Assembly (NCBI RefSeq): GCF_001050115.1
Contig: NZ_CP012024.1
Span: forward strand, 1,530,001 to 1,594,000
DNA: 64,000 nucleotides
Source of the DNA: Bacillus smithii
GTDB taxonomy: Bacteria > Bacillota > Bacilli > Bacillales > DSM-4216
Direction: 5' to 3'
Shown here: positions 9,348-18,885 of the stretch, piece after piece
Layout: every line of letters begins with the position of its first letter
Numbering within the stretch: position 1 is the first letter of the stretch
Position numbers and translations under genes: made by a program
The notes under the pieces: model-generated
Database searches by the model: none
What the model saw: only the letters and a program-made list of their open reading frames with translations
What the model was told of the DNA's origin: nothing

Positions 9348-9644
9348 TTGGAAATGGATTTAATCAAAAAAGGATTGTCATTTGGACTTGGTTTAGCTGT
9401 TACAAGCAAGGAACAAGCAGAAAAATTTGTGAATGATTTGGTGAAAAAAGGGGAGTTGTCTCTGGAAGAATCAAAAGACATGGTCAATCAGCTGATTCAG
9501 CGGGGAGAAGAAGAAAAAAAAGGATTACAACGCATTGTACGGGAGCAAATCAAACAAATATTAAACGAATTGGATTTAGCGACAAAAGAGGATATTCAAA
9601 AACTGGAACAACGAATTCAGAAATTGGAAAATGATGATAAGTAA
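9348..9644 (+). CDS. Phasin-like coiled-coil protein
   Basis: Small helical protein of 98 residues. Residues 5-35 form an amphipathic segment (KKGLSFGLGLAVTSKEQAEKF), followed by a charged heptad-like helix ending EDIQKLEQRIQKLEN. This layout matches the polyhydroxyalkanoate-regulator phasin-like family, many of which occur outside PHA producers next to UbiB kinases. The start is TTG 9348 or ATG 9354; both fit ATAGGGGG. It lies between a patatin and a UbiB-like kinase gene. Confidence 0.75.
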   Translation: MEMDLIKKGLSFGLGLAVTSKEQAEKFVNDLVKKGELSLEESKDMVNQLIQRGEEEKKGLQRIVREQIKQILNELDLATKEDIQKLEQRIQKLENDDK

Positions 9645-9645
9645 A

Positions 9646-9676
9646 GGAACCCTGTCTCGGGTTCCTAGTCTTTTGA
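9646..9676 (+). terminator. Intercistronic hairpin
   Basis: GGAACCC / GGGTTCC stem (9646-9652, 9659-9665) followed by TAGTCTTTT, 23 bp before the next start codon. It may partially terminate transcription or process the mRNA between the phasin-like and UbiB genes. Confidence 0.6.
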
Positions 9677-9688
9677 AGGGGATATAGT

Positions 9689-11365
9689 ATGATTGGGAAA
9701 AGAATTCGTCATATCAGTCGTTATCGCGATATTGCTATTACGTTGATTCGAAATGGTTTTGGAATGGTGGTCGAGGAAACCGGCATTGCTCAATTTCTCT
9801 CCCTCCCTCAGCGTCTGTTTTTCGAGAAGAAGGAAAAAGCTTCTAAGTCTGTCGGTGAACGAATTAGAATCGTTCTGGAAGAATTGGGTCCTACTTTCGT
9901 GAAATTGGGGCAAATCGCCAGTACTCGCCCTGATTTGATTCCTGAAGAGATCATCAGAGAATTAGAAAAACTGCAAGACCATGTTCCACCTTTCTCTTTT
10001 CAAGAAGTGCGTGAAATTGTTCAAAATGAATTAGGAGAAGAAATTGAAAACATATTTCTCCATTTTGAGGACGTGCCGCTTGCGGCTGCTTCGATCGGAC
10101 AAGTCCATCGGGCCACTTTGCGCACCGGGGAACAGGTAGCAGTCAAAATACAACGTCCAAATATTACAACTGTGATTGAAACAGATTTGGAAATTCTTCA
10201 AGATTTGGCGACATTAGCTGAACAACGATCGGAATTGGCAGCAAAGCATCAAATCCGTGATATGATGGATGAATTTTCTAAGTCCCTTCGCGAAGAACTC
10301 GATTATACGAATGAAGCACGGAATGCGGAGAAAATTGCCAATCAGTTTAAAGATGACTCTACCATCTATGTTCCAAAAGTTTTTTGGGAGTATACCACTA
10401 AAAAAGTATTAACGATGGAATATGTCGAAGGGGTAAAATTCAATGAAATAGACCAACTGAAGAAAAATGGCTACAACTTAAAAAACTTAGCTGAACGTCT
10501 TGCAAAAGGAATTTTTCAACAAGTTTTCATCGGTGGCTTTTTTCACGGGGACCCGCATCCAGGAAATGTACTAGTATTACCTGGAGAGATCATTGCTTTT
10601 CTCGATTTTGGAATGGTAGGGCGGCTTACTCCCTATATGAGATATCATTTTTCATCTTTAATCATTTCGTTGATGCGTCAAAGTACCGATGGGGTGATTC
10701 ATTCGATCAGTGCAATGGGATTGATTCCGGATGATGTAAACATGAAACAGTTGCGAGCTGATGTAGAACGTATGAGGGAAAAGTATTATGATGTTCCTTT
10801 AAGCCAAATTCGTTTAGGGGAGGCCGTGAACGATTTATTTCGTTTAGCTTTTCAGCATTCAATCCGAATTCCGGCCGACTTATCATTATTAGGAAAAACT
10901 TTGCTGACGGTTGAAGGCGTAGTTGAAAATCTTGATCCTGAATTCAGCATACTCGATATTGCCGAACCATTTGGCCGTCGACTGTTAAAAGAACGATACC
11001 ATCCCAAAAATGTAGCAGAAACGGTATGGAAGCAAGTTTCTGATTATGGAGAATTGATTTTGGACTTTCCAAAACACATGAAAGAATTTGCTTCTTTGGC
11101 CAAGCGGGGAAGACTTCGTATGGAGGTCGGCATCCCGGAACTGGATCTTTTTTTAAAGAAATTGGATCAGATCAGTAATCGATTATCATTTAGCATTGTT
11201 TTATTGTCTTTCAGCATCATTATGGTTGGGATCATTATCGGTTCTTCCATGAATAGACAATCCACGTTGTTGTGGAAGTTTCCCGCCATTGAGATGGGAT
11301 TCGTGGTGGCGACACTCATGTTTTTTTGGCTTTTGTATTCGATTTTTAAGTCAGGAAGATTTTAA
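9689..11365 (+). CDS. ABC1/UbiB/AarF-family atypical kinase
   Basis: Membrane-anchored protein-kinase-like ATPase of 558 residues. The family marker [11 protein letters not shown] lies near residue 73, the A-rich loop [11 protein letters not shown] near 133, the catalytic loop HGDPHPGN near 290, and the metal-binding DFG (FLDFGMVG) after it. Two hydrophobic helices close the C-terminus (about 500-550). Relatives support quinone or isoprenoid-lipid handling. Menaquinone metabolism would be the natural setting in this type of organism, but the substrate is not established. ATG at 9689 follows GAAGGGG. It is third in the patatin, phasin-like, UbiB run. Confidence 0.93.
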   Translation: MIGKRIRHISRYRDIAITLIRNGFGMVVEETGIAQFLSLPQRLFFEKKEKASKSVGERIRIVLEELGPTFVKLGQIASTRPDLIPEEIIRELEKLQDHVPPFSFQEVREIVQNELGEEIENIFLHFEDVPLAAASIGQVHRATLRTGEQVAVKIQRPNITTVIETDLEILQDLATLAEQRSELAAKHQIRDMMDEFSKSLREELDYTNEARNAEKIANQFKDDSTIYVPKVFWEYTTKKVLTMEYVEGVKFNEIDQLKKNGYNLKNLAERLAKGIFQQVFIGGFFHGDPHPGNVLVLPGEIIAFLDFGMVGRLTPYMRYHFSSLIISLMRQSTDGVIHSISAMGLIPDDVNMKQLRADVERMREKYYDVPLSQIRLGEAVNDLFRLAFQHSIRIPADLSLLGKTLLTVEGVVENLDPEFSILDIAEPFGRRLLKERYHPKNVAETVWKQVSDYGELILDFPKHMKEFASLAKRGRLRMEVGIPELDLFLKKLDQISNRLSFSIVLLSFSIIMVGIIIGSSMNRQSTLLWKFPAIEMGFVVATLMFFWLLYSIFKSGRF

Positions 11366-11398
11366 TGAAATAGAAAAATGAATGATCGCAAGTGGAAG

Positions 11399-11424
11399 AA
11401 CCCCCGGCTGTAGGGGGAGTTTCA
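11399..11424 (+). terminator. Terminator after UbiB-like gene
   Basis: CCCCC / GGGGG stem (11401-11405, 11412-11416) extended by flanking AA/TT pairs and ending in GTTTC. The following 190 bp carry only the csoR promoter region. Confidence 0.55.
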
Positions 11425-11563
11425 CTGTATACATTACGATTGGGCAGCAAGTCTAATGCATAACAGGAAAAAGTCTAAAAGGAGAACGCCTTTTAGTGAT
11501 TGGTATTCGATGATGTTTTTGCGGGATGGTGTCAAAAAATAAGAATAAAATGGGGCTGTATGA

Positions 11564-11592
11564 TTGTGTTTTATACCCCTTACCGGTATAAT
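11564..11592 (+). promoter_or_regulatory. csoR-copA-copZ promoter
   Basis: Consensus-like promoter with -35 TTGTGT (11564-11569), a 17-bp spacer and -10 TATAAT (11587-11592). A second TATAAT follows at 11594. The CsoR-type inverted repeat overlaps the spacer and -10. Confidence 0.75.
11573..11589. promoter_or_regulatory. CsoR-type copper operator
   Basis: ATACC-N7-GGTAT inverted repeat (ATACCCCTTACCGGTAT), closely like the GC-rich-centred operators that CsoR binds upstream of copper operons in Bacillus. It overlaps the -10 box, so apo-CsoR binding would shut off transcription until Cu(I) releases it. Confidence 0.75.
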
Positions 11593-11628
11593 GTATAATG
11601 AAGATGCGATCAGAATGAGGTGATATCA

Positions 11629-11940
11629 GTGGACCACTGTGAAGATAATTCCATCAATCCTAAAATGGTTCCCCGAACAGAGGAAGAAATCGAAAGTTTA
11701 ATAAAGCGCTTGAAACGCATTGAAGGACAGGTGCGTGGAGTGCAAAAAATGGTGGAGGACAACCGTTATTGTATTGATATTTTAGTTCAAATTTCGGCTA
11801 TTCAAGCCGCATTAAAGAAAGTAGGTTTTAATTTGTTGGAACGTCATGCCAATCATTGTGTTTCTAAAGCGATTCGTGAAGGCAACGGAGAAGAATCCAT
11901 TCAAGAGTTAATGGAAGTTGTTAAGCAATTCTCTAAGTAA
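11629..11940 (+). CDS. csoR: Copper-sensing repressor CsoR
   Basis: All-helical Cu(I)-responsive repressor of about 103 residues. The copper site is complete: Cys48, His73 and Cys77 reproduce the family's C-x24-H-x3-C spacing (RYCIDIL and ERHANHC). The basic segment IKRLKRIEGQVRGVQKM near residue 25-41 is the family hallmark. GTG at 11629 is favoured by GAGGTGA just upstream; an in-frame GTG at 11620 overlaps that site. It autoregulates its operon through the operator at 11573. copA begins 15 bp downstream. Confidence 0.95.
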   Translation: MDHCEDNSINPKMVPRTEEEIESLIKRLKRIEGQVRGVQKMVEDNRYCIDILVQISAIQAALKKVGFNLLERHANHCVSKAIREGNGEESIQELMEVVKQFSK

Positions 11941-11955
11941 AGGGGGGAATGCTTT

Positions 11956-14367
11956 ATGAGTGAACAAAAGATCGTCACATTAAAAGTGACTGGTATGACA
12001 TGTGCCGCTTGTTCCAATCGTATTGAGAAAGTGCTGAACAAGATGGATGGAGTAGAAGCCAATGTCAATTTAGCGATGGAAAAAGCAACGGTTAAATATG
12101 ATCCGGCTAAACAAAGTGTAGCCGATATTCAAACAAGAATTAACAAATTAGGATATGGCGTTGCGACTGAAAAAGTAACGCTGGATATTGAAGGGATGAC
12201 ATGCGCGGCCTGTGCGACTCGTATCGAAAAAGGGCTAAAACGCATGGAGGGCGTTACAAGTGCGGTTGTTAACCTGGCGACAAACAGTGCGGTTGTAGAA
12301 TACAATGAAGGCGTTTCTTCTGTAGAAGATATTTTAGAAAAAATCAAAAAGCTAGGCTACAAGGGACAGATCCACGATGAAGAACAAGATCAAGCTGATC
12401 GAAGAAATGTGCAGCTGAAACAAAAGCAACGACAGCTGGCTATTTCGATCATCTTATCATTGCCCTTGCTTTATACGATGATTGCTCATATGCCTTTTGA
12501 TTTAGGCTTGCCGCTGCCGCATTTATTAATGAATCCATGGTTCCAGCTTCTATTAGCGACACCCGTTCAGTTTTACATAGGCGGTCCTTTTTATGTTGGG
12601 GCATATCGGGCATTGCGGAACAAAAGCGCCAACATGGATGTATTAGTAGCTCTTGGAACATCGGCCGCTTACTTTTACAGCTTGTACGAAGCGTTTAAAA
12701 CTTTAGCCAATCCCGAATATATGCCGAAATTGTATTTTGAAACAAGTGCCTTGCTGATTACGCTTGTACTGGTTGGAAAATACTTCGAGTCACTGGCAAA
12801 AGGAAGAACGACAGAAGCCATCTCTAAGCTGTTGAGCTTGCAAGCAAAAGAAGCTCTTGTGATCCGTAATGGTCAAGAAGTAAAAGTTCCGCTTGAAGAA
12901 GTGGTGATCGGAGATACCATTCTTGTCAAACCCGGAGAAAAAATCCCGGTAGACGGCACTGTTATTTCCGGGATATCCTCCGTGGACGAATCCATGATTA
13001 CTGGCGAATCGATTCCGGTTGATAAGAAAGAAGGAGACGCTGTCATAGGAGCTACTTTGAATACAAATGGCGTACTGACCATTCGAGCCGAAAAGGTAGG
13101 AAAAGAGACGGCCCTTGCCAATATCATTAAAATCGTTGAAGAGGCTCAAGGTTCTAAAGCGCCGATTCAGCGGATGGCAGATGTCATCTCAGGAATTTTC
13201 GTGCCTATTGTGGTAGGGATTTCTGTTGCATCGTTTATGATATGGTACTTCATTGTGGCGCCGGGTGACTTGCCAAAGGCGCTTGAAGTGGCCATTGCGG
13301 TTCTTGTCATCGCCTGTCCTTGTGCGCTTGGATTGGCCACTCCGACATCCATTATGGTCGGAACCGGTAAAGGGGCGGAAAAAGGGATCCTCTTTAAAGG
13401 GGGTGAGTATTTAGAAGGAACGCATACAATCAATGCTGTGCTGCTGGATAAAACAGGTACTGTTACAAAGGGAAAACCAGAAGTAACAGATGTAGTAGAG
13501 TTTCAAAATGGCATGCTTGATTATGCCGTTTCAGCCGAGAGCGCTTCTGAACATCCGCTGGCCCAGGCGATAGTGGAATACGGAAAAAAACAAGCGATTT
13601 CCATAAAACCATCGGAGCATTTCTCCGCCATTCCCGGCCACGGAATTGAAGCTGTTATTGAAGGCAAACATGTTCTTGTTGGAACGCGAAAATTGATGAA
13701 GGAACACTCGATTGACATATCCGAGCATGAAAATCAAATGGCGGATTTTGAAAAACAAGGGAAAACCGCCATGCTGGTTGCCATTGACCATCAGATTGCC
13801 GGCATCATTGCTGTCGCGGATACCGTAAAAGAAAGCTCCAAAGAAGCCATTCAAACTTTAAAACAAATGGGTATAGAAGTGTACATGGTAACGGGAGACA
13901 ATCAACGCACGGCTGAAGCGATAGCGAAGCAAGTGAATGTGGATCATGTGTATGCCGAAGTGCTCCCTGAAGACAAAGCGAAAATCGTTGAAGAACTCCA
14001 AAAACAAGGAAAACGAGTGGCGATGGTTGGCGATGGGATCAATGATGCTCCCGCTCTTGCAAAAGCGGATATCGGAATGGCCATCGGCACAGGAACGGAT
14101 GTCGCGATTGAAACGGCTGATGTAACGTTGGTTGGCGGAGATCTGGCACATATTCCAAATGCGATTGAGTTAAGTCGTAAAACGATGAGAAACATTCGAC
14201 AAAATCTATTTTGGGCTTTGTTTTATAATTCTGTTGGCATTCCTGTGGCAGCAGCTGGATTATTGGAGCCTTGGGTTGCGGGAGCGGCTATGGCATTCAG
14301 CTCTGTATCGGTTGTGACAAACGCGCTTCGTTTGAAACGCGTGAAAATAGAAAATGGAACCATATAA
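11956..14367 (+). CDS. copA: Cu(I)-exporting P1B-type ATPase CopA
   Basis: 803-residue copper efflux ATPase. Two N-terminal heavy-metal-binding domains carry CAAC motifs (Cys16/Cys19 and Cys83/Cys86). Membrane helices follow, with the TGES actuator loop and the transmembrane CPC metal site at 454-456. The phosphorylated aspartate is Asp498 in DKTGT. The HP motif (SEHPLA) and the GDGINDAP hinge complete the catalytic core. RBS AAAGGGGGGAA precedes the ATG. It works with CopZ, which delivers Cu(I), and is controlled by CsoR. Confidence 0.97.
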   Translation: MSEQKIVTLKVTGMTCAACSNRIEKVLNKMDGVEANVNLAMEKATVKYDPAKQSVADIQTRINKLGYGVATEKVTLDIEGMTCAACATRIEKGLKRMEGVTSAVVNLATNSAVVEYNEGVSSVEDILEKIKKLGYKGQIHDEEQDQADRRNVQLKQKQRQLAISIILSLPLLYTMIAHMPFDLGLPLPHLLMNPWFQLLLATPVQFYIGGPFYVGAYRALRNKSANMDVLVALGTSAAYFYSLYEAFKTLANPEYMPKLYFETSALLITLVLVGKYFESLAKGRTTEAISKLLSLQAKEALVIRNGQEVKVPLEEVVIGDTILVKPGEKIPVDGTVISGISSVDESMITGESIPVDKKEGDAVIGATLNTNGVLTIRAEKVGKETALANIIKIVEEAQGSKAPIQRMADVISGIFVPIVVGISVASFMIWYFIVAPGDLPKALEVAIAVLVIACPCALGLATPTSIMVGTGKGAEKGILFKGGEYLEGTHTINAVLLDKTGTVTKGKPEVTDVVEFQNGMLDYAVSAESASEHPLAQAIVEYGKKQAISIKPSEHFSAIPGHGIEAVIEGKHVLVGTRKLMKEHSIDISEHENQMADFEKQGKTAMLVAIDHQIAGIIAVADTVKESSKEAIQTLKQMGIEVYMVTGDNQRTAEAIAKQVNVDHVYAEVLPEDKAKIVEELQKQGKRVAMVGDGINDAPALAKADIGMAIGTGTDVAIETADVTLVGGDLAHIPNAIELSRKTMRNIRQNLFWALFYNSVGIPVAAAGLLEPWVAGAAMAFSSVSVVTNALRLKRVKIENGTI

Positions 14368-14381
14368 AGGAGGAATTCTTA

Positions 14382-14585
14382 ATGGACATTACATTAAACG
14401 TAGAAGGAATGACTTGCGGACACTGCAAAATGGCCGTAACAAATGCTCTTAAAGAGCTGGAAGGTGTGAAAAATGTAGATGTGCATCTAAAAGAAGGCAC
14501 TGTGGAAGTAGTTTTTGATGAGACAAAAGTCAGTGTAGAAAAAATGAAAGAAGCGATCGAGGATCAAGGTTACGATGTGAAATAA
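14382..14585 (+). CDS. copZ: Copper chaperone CopZ
   Basis: 67-residue single heavy-metal-associated domain with the Cu(I) site MTCGHC near residues 10-15 and a beta-alpha-beta-beta-alpha-beta ferredoxin-like fold. It carries Cu(I) to the N-terminal domains of CopA. ATG at 14382 follows AAAGGAGG at ideal spacing, 14 bp after copA. It is the last gene of the copper operon before a strong terminator. Confidence 0.97.
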   Translation: MDITLNVEGMTCGHCKMAVTNALKELEGVKNVDVHLKEGTVEVVFDETKVSVEKMKEAIEDQGYDVK

Positions 14586-14592
14586 CATTCAC

Positions 14593-14636
14593 AAGAGATC
14601 ATGGAGCAAAAATCCATGATCTCTTATCATTTTTGA
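14593..14636 (+). terminator. Terminator of copper operon
   Basis: Perfect 13-bp stem AAGAGATCATGGA / TCCATGATCTCTT (14593-14605, 14613-14625) followed by ATCATTTTTG. Confidence 0.9.
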
Positions 14637-14807
14637 CATGATCAACGGTTTGGACGACAAGAGTCTGACAAGCCTAACTATGAACATTTTTACGGACAAA
14701 TTTGGCATTAGAAATGATGAATACAACCTTTTCCATTTTGATAGGGCGTTAAACTACAAGAAAACAGAGAAACAGTATGGAGAAACACAAAAAAGGAGTG
14801 GAATAAA

Positions 14808-15449
14808 ATGAAAGTCCTTATTGCAGGTGCAAATGGTCATACAGGTCGATTGATCGTGGAGCTGCTTGGAAAAAGCAAACATGAAGCGTATGCGATGATT
14901 CGAGATGAATCTCAAGCAGAAAATTTGAAACAACTTGGTGCAAAGGAAGCAATCGTAGCTGATTTGGAAAAAGATTTGACTCATGCTGTAAAAGGGATGG
15001 ATGCTGTAATATTCGCAGCTGGTTCCGGCTCCAAAACAGGTCCGGATAAAACCATTTCAGTCGACCAAGAAGGAGCAAAACGCCTGGTTGACGCTGCGAA
15101 AAAAGAAGGTATTTCCCATTTTATCATGCTCAGTTCTTATGGAGCCGGTGTTCCGGATGCTTTGCCGAATTTGGAACTTTATTTGAAAGCAAAAGGGGAA
15201 GCTGATCGATACTTACAAGAGAGTGGATTAACATATACGATTGTCCGACCAGGTTGGCTAAGTTTTGATCCACCTACGGGAAAAGTCGAAATAGCTGATC
15301 ATTTTGAAAGTGTGGAAGGACGGAATATTCCACGAGGTGACGTAGCTAAAGTGATTGTCTCTTGTCTTGATTTGGAAAATGCCAAAAATAAAACGTTCGA
15401 GCTTCTAGCAGGTGATCAATCCATAGAGGATGCACTCCGTACGTTATAA
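14808..15449 (+). CDS. Atypical SDR, NAD(P)-binding protein (YhfK-like)
   Basis: 213-residue Rossmann-fold protein of the NAD(P)-binding NmrA/atypical SDR group. The dinucleotide motif GANGHTGRL lies at residues 7-15. The region around residue 105-135 has MLSSYGA and the YLKAKGEAD stretch that replaces the classical YxxxK. The ending is VRPGWLSFDPPTG plus a small C-terminal domain. RBS AAAAAGGAGTGG precedes the ATG. It stands alone between the copper terminator and a hairpin. The substrate is unknown. Confidence 0.88.
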   Translation: MKVLIAGANGHTGRLIVELLGKSKHEAYAMIRDESQAENLKQLGAKEAIVADLEKDLTHAVKGMDAVIFAAGSGSKTGPDKTISVDQEGAKRLVDAAKKEGISHFIMLSSYGAGVPDALPNLELYLKAKGEADRYLQESGLTYTIVRPGWLSFDPPTGKVEIADHFESVEGRNIPRGDVAKVIVSCLDLENAKNKTFELLAGDQSIEDALRTL

Positions 15450-15569
15450 GGGATTTGGAAAACACGGAACATGATTGAACAGTTGTAAAGATATTTAAGC
15501 GCGGTTCTTTAAAGGCTGACTCAACGGGATAAATCCGTGAATGATTGCTCTATTGTAAAAGATCGGAAG

Positions 15570-15625
15570 TGTCAAGGAGCTTTCGTAGCATGCTGTTGTT
15601 GCATAATACTACGAACTCCTTGACA
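15570..15625. repeat. Imperfect long inverted repeat downstream of SDR gene
   Basis: TGTCAAGGAG plus TTTCGTAG (15570-15588) pairs with CTACGAA plus CTCCTTGACA (15609-15625) around a 20-base loop. It lacks a T-run, so it may be a small mobile hairpin, a regulatory structure or a weak terminator. The remaining gap 15450-16001 has no plausible gene. Confidence 0.6.
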
Positions 15626-15869
15626 TGATCTGATACGTTTGCAATTCAATGAATGATCATCCATATTCAATCCCCAATTTACATTCAGAATAGTTGACAT
15701 CTTCCATCTAATCCTTCATCTTATACTCATACCACCCATTTGAATTCCGCTTCCATTCTTCCGATTGAAGGTCAAAAACCCTTGCTTTGTTGTCCAAATG
15801 GCAAACAAAAGGATAGATAGTGTAAGAATTGATTTAATCTTCGTGATAGTTCCGGTGCGCAATAATGCG

Positions 15870-15890
15870 TTTCGTACGAATCCTACGAAA
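15870..15890. promoter_or_regulatory. Inverted repeat upstream of catechol dioxygenase
   Basis: TTTCGTA-N7-TACGAAA lies about 110 bp upstream of the xylE-like start. The same TTTCGTA/TACGAA arms occur in the hairpin at 15570-15625, so it may be a regulator site. No regulator can be assigned. Confidence 0.35.
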
Positions 15891-16001
15891 TGAATCCAAA
15901 AATAGCCATCAAAACCGCATAATTAACTGTATGTTCAGAAAATAAAAAATTTTAAAATAAATACATGAACCTACACTTATTTTAGAAAAGGGGTGCTTAA
16001 A

Positions 16002-16916
16002 ATGGCTGTTATGCGGATAGGTCGTGCTGAATTAAGGGTCTTGGATCTTGAAGAATCCGTCAAGTATTATACGGAAGTGATTGGACTGGATGAAGTGGGA
16101 AGAAGTGACGGAAAAGTGTACTTTAAAGCGTGGGATGAATTCGATCACCACAGTCTCATTCTTCAAGAGGCCGATTCCCCGAGACTTGATCACTTGGCTT
16201 TTAAAGTGGAAAATGAAGAGGATTTATCCAAGTTTGAAAAAAAGATCGAGCAATTCGAATGTACGTTGAAAAGGATTTCCAAAAGAACAAGACTTGCAGA
16301 AGGGGAAGCGATACGTTTTGAACTTCCAACAGGACATCATGTGGAATTGTACTATGACATATTGCGTGTTGGATCGAAAACCGGGTCTTTGAATCCTCCT
16401 CCTTGGCCGGATGGACTAAGAGGAATAGCGCCGCATCGGCTGGATCACCTGGCCCTGACCGGTGAGGACATTAACACGGTAACAAGATTTTTCACAGAAG
16501 TCTTAGGTATGTTTGTCAGTGAACAAATCACAACAGTTGATGGAGAAGAGATGGTAGGAAGCTTTATATTCGCCAGCAATGGAAAGCCTCATGACGTTGC
16601 TTTTATTAAGGGGCCTGATAAGAAACTGCATCATGCCGCGTTCTATGTTGACAATTGGTATGATGTGTTAAAAGCGGCAGACATTTTGTCGAAAAATAAT
16701 GTCTCATTTGATGTTACGCCGACTCGTCACGGTATTACTCGCGGACAGACTACTTATTTCTTTGATCCTTCAGGAAATCGCAATGAAGCATTTGCGAGCG
16801 GTTACATTACGTATCCTGATTTTCCTACGATTACATGGACGGAAGATAAAATTGGTCAAGGCATTTTTTATCATAGGAGAGAACTGACGGAGTCGTTTGC
16901 CAAAGCACTTACCTGA
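16002..16916 (+). CDS. Catechol 2,3-dioxygenase (extradiol, XylE/PheB type)
   Basis: Fe(II)-dependent extradiol dioxygenase of about 304 residues that opens catechol to 2-hydroxymuconic semialdehyde. Two VOC-type domains are present. The iron ligands are His149 (RLDHLAL), His211 (LHHAAFY) and Glu262 (GNRNEAF). The TRHGITRG and TTYFFDPSGNRNE segments closely match classical XylE. ATG at 16002 follows AAAAGGGG at good spacing; an in-frame GTG at 15993 overlaps that site. It is the core enzyme of the aromatic island with the oxygenase, regulator and XylF-like hydrolase downstream. Pathway dehydrogenase, decarboxylase and aldolase genes are not in this window. Confidence 0.92.
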   Translation: MAVMRIGRAELRVLDLEESVKYYTEVIGLDEVGRSDGKVYFKAWDEFDHHSLILQEADSPRLDHLAFKVENEEDLSKFEKKIEQFECTLKRISKRTRLAEGEAIRFELPTGHHVELYYDILRVGSKTGSLNPPPWPDGLRGIAPHRLDHLALTGEDINTVTRFFTEVLGMFVSEQITTVDGEEMVGSFIFASNGKPHDVAFIKGPDKKLHHAAFYVDNWYDVLKAADILSKNNVSFDVTPTRHGITRGQTTYFFDPSGNRNEAFASGYITYPDFPTITWTEDKIGQGIFYHRRELTESFAKALT

Positions 16917-17171
16917 TGAAGCGGGAAATTGGTGGATGGATCGGTGGGTCTAATGTAGTCGCTGAGACGTGAAAATTCTAAATCCGGTGCCAAAATGTTT
17001 AAAAGCATCATAATGAATTATTTTGAAAGCGCTATCTTTTTAGGTAGAATACGATACTCTTTTTTCTATTTTTCTAATAGAGGGAAGGCAGGCTCCGAAG
17101 GGGTCCCTTCCTTCCATGACGATTCCGGGGAAAGAAAACGGACCTTTGCCAAAATGAGAGGAGGAAAAGAA

Positions 17172-18374
17172 ATGGTTGAAAAGAAAATATTCATAAAAGA
17201 GAAGCCGAATACTGCCGAATTGCTTGCAAGAGCGGAGGAGATTGGGCGTCTTGCAGAGCAAGAAGCAAAAGAAGCGGAGCAAAATGCCCGGTTTTCAGAT
17301 CGGGTGCCAAAAGCGATTAAAGATGCTGATTTCCACAAACTTTTGCGTCCAAAGCGGTATGGAGGGCTACAAGTAGACTTGCGGACTTACGCAGAGATTG
17401 TCCGAACGGTATCTCGGTACAGTGTTGCTGCCGGTTGGTTGACATATTTTTACTCCATGCATGAGGTATGGGTTGCTTATCTTCCTCCTGAAGGCAGGAA
17501 TGAAATATTTGAACAAGGCGGGTTGTTAGCGGACGTCGTTGCACCTGTGGGACGTGTAAAGAAGGATGGTGACGGTTATAGGCTTTACGGTCAGTGGAAC
17601 TTTTGCAGTGGTGTTTTGCATAGCGATTGGATTGGGCTTGGAGCCATGATGGAGCTTCCTGACAGTGAAAGCCCTGAGTACTATTTGTTGGTTGTTCCTA
17701 AGTCTGATGTAAAAATAGTGGAAAATTGGGATACTATTGGTCTGCGCGGCTCAGGAAGCAATGGTGTATTGGTTGAAGGAGCTTATGTGCCATTGCATCA
17801 CATCATGCCAGCCGGTCGAGTGATGGCGACGGGGAAACTGGCGGGAGGGGATTATGACGCGGATGATCCGGTGTATCGCATGCCGTTTATGCCTCTTTTT
17901 TTACTAGGCTTTCCTTTAGTTTCCTGGGGTGGTGCTGAACGAATGATTTCTCTCTTCCAAGAGCGTACCGAAAAACGTATTCGGGTTTATAAAGCGGGTG
18001 CGAAGGAAAAGGAATCCGCCGGAAGCCAACGGTTATTGGCAGAGTTGAAAACAGAGTTAAATACGATCGAAGGCACTGTGGAACATTATATTCGCAAGCT
18101 AGATGCTTGTATTAAAGAAGGAAAGGCTGTGATATGCGATGAGGAGCGCGAACAGTTATACGCATGGCGTGGTTATGTCTCGAGAACGTCGGTGGATATC
18201 GCCGTTAGAACGCTGTTGACTCTTGGAGGAAATGCCATCTTTAAAGGAGATCCGGTAGAGTTGTTCACAAGGGATTTAATGGCGGTGGCGGCGCATCCAA
18301 ATTCTTTGTGGGAAGATGCTATGGCTGCGTATGGAAGGACATTATTTGGTCTTCCAGGCGATCCTGTATGGTAA
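17172..18374 (+). CDS. Acyl-CoA dehydrogenase-fold flavin monooxygenase, oxygenase component
   Basis: 400-residue protein of the acyl-CoA dehydrogenase fold, closest in style to group D two-component flavin monooxygenases (HpaH/HsaA-like phenol hydroxylating oxygenases). Visible are ARFSDRVPKAIKDADFHKLLRP near the N-terminus, the flavin-region WNFCSGVLHSDWIGLGA, DTIGLRGSGSNGV, and the C-terminal helix bundle TLGGNAIFKGDPVELFTRDL. ATG at 17172 has GAGAGGAGG ahead; the frame is open to 16995 without a site. Next to catechol dioxygenase it could make the catechol by ortho-hydroxylation, but its flavin reductase is not seen here. An acyl-CoA dehydrogenase role is less likely. Confidence 0.75.
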   Translation: MVEKKIFIKEKPNTAELLARAEEIGRLAEQEAKEAEQNARFSDRVPKAIKDADFHKLLRPKRYGGLQVDLRTYAEIVRTVSRYSVAAGWLTYFYSMHEVWVAYLPPEGRNEIFEQGGLLADVVAPVGRVKKDGDGYRLYGQWNFCSGVLHSDWIGLGAMMELPDSESPEYYLLVVPKSDVKIVENWDTIGLRGSGSNGVLVEGAYVPLHHIMPAGRVMATGKLAGGDYDADDPVYRMPFMPLFLLGFPLVSWGGAERMISLFQERTEKRIRVYKAGAKEKESAGSQRLLAELKTELNTIEGTVEHYIRKLDACIKEGKAVICDEEREQLYAWRGYVSRTSVDIAVRTLLTLGGNAIFKGDPVELFTRDLMAVAAHPNSLWEDAMAAYGRTLFGLPGDPVW

Positions 18375-18572
18375 GAGAGGGGCGGAAGCGGGAGAAGTTG
18401 TTATTCCTTTTGGAAGCATCCGTTCTAAGTGTATTTGCAAATAAAGAAAAAACGTTTTCCTTTTCATCGCAAATTCTACGGCATATTTAAAAGATCATTC
18501 ATCATATGTGGAATAATTAGTAGAATGAAGCGAGTTGGTAGCACGTGAGATTTTGAAACAGGGGGATGAACC

Positions 18573-18716
18573 ATGTTTACTATAAAAGTCTTGGATGGCA
18601 TTGAAGAACACATTGGTTTGCCATGCCAAGAGAATGAAAGTCTTTTGGATGCTGTCAATAAGCGGGAAAAGAAAATTATACGTTGGCGTGCAAGACTTAT
18701 CCGATTTCTGATATGA
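18573..18716 (+). pseudogene. Remnant of XylT/DmpQ-type [2Fe-2S] ferredoxin
   Basis: A frame with RBS CAGGGGGATG starts MFTIKVLDG and runs through ENESLLDAVNKREKK, resembling the N-terminus of plant-type ferredoxins found beside catechol 2,3-dioxygenases, where they re-reduce the dioxygenase iron. The cysteine loop that should follow is disrupted: only VGVQ-like codons appear in a shifted frame, then stops. The call is by analogy and position, so a moderate confidence. Confidence 0.4.
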
Positions 18717-18768
18717 AGATCCTCATCGATTTATCAAAACTCACTCATTCTTCTTAGGTGGTGAAAAC

Positions 18769-18885
18769 ATGAAAGCGGACGAATTGGACTTAACACAAAT
18801 TTATAAAATTTCTACGCTTCACAATCAAGACGATCCACAAGAACGAATGGTGACCAACAGCCGCCATAGGGATGCTGCGCCATGA
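18769..18885 (+). pseudogene. Detached N-terminal codons of the XylR_N/PucR regulator
   Basis: ATG at 18769 with RBS TTAGGTGGTGAAA encodes MKADELDLTQIYKIS... continuing to ERMV near 18852, then leaves the frame. The next gene's frame takes over about 18857-18860 with TAAIGMLRHEL, as expected for one continuous XylR_N domain. A single extra base (or two missing) explains the break. See the downstream CDS. Confidence 0.6.

Noticed and set aside
16995-17171. Extended start of the flavin oxygenase at 16995
   Set aside because: The strong GAGAGGAGG is right before ATG 17172; the extension looks like non-coding AT-rich DNA.
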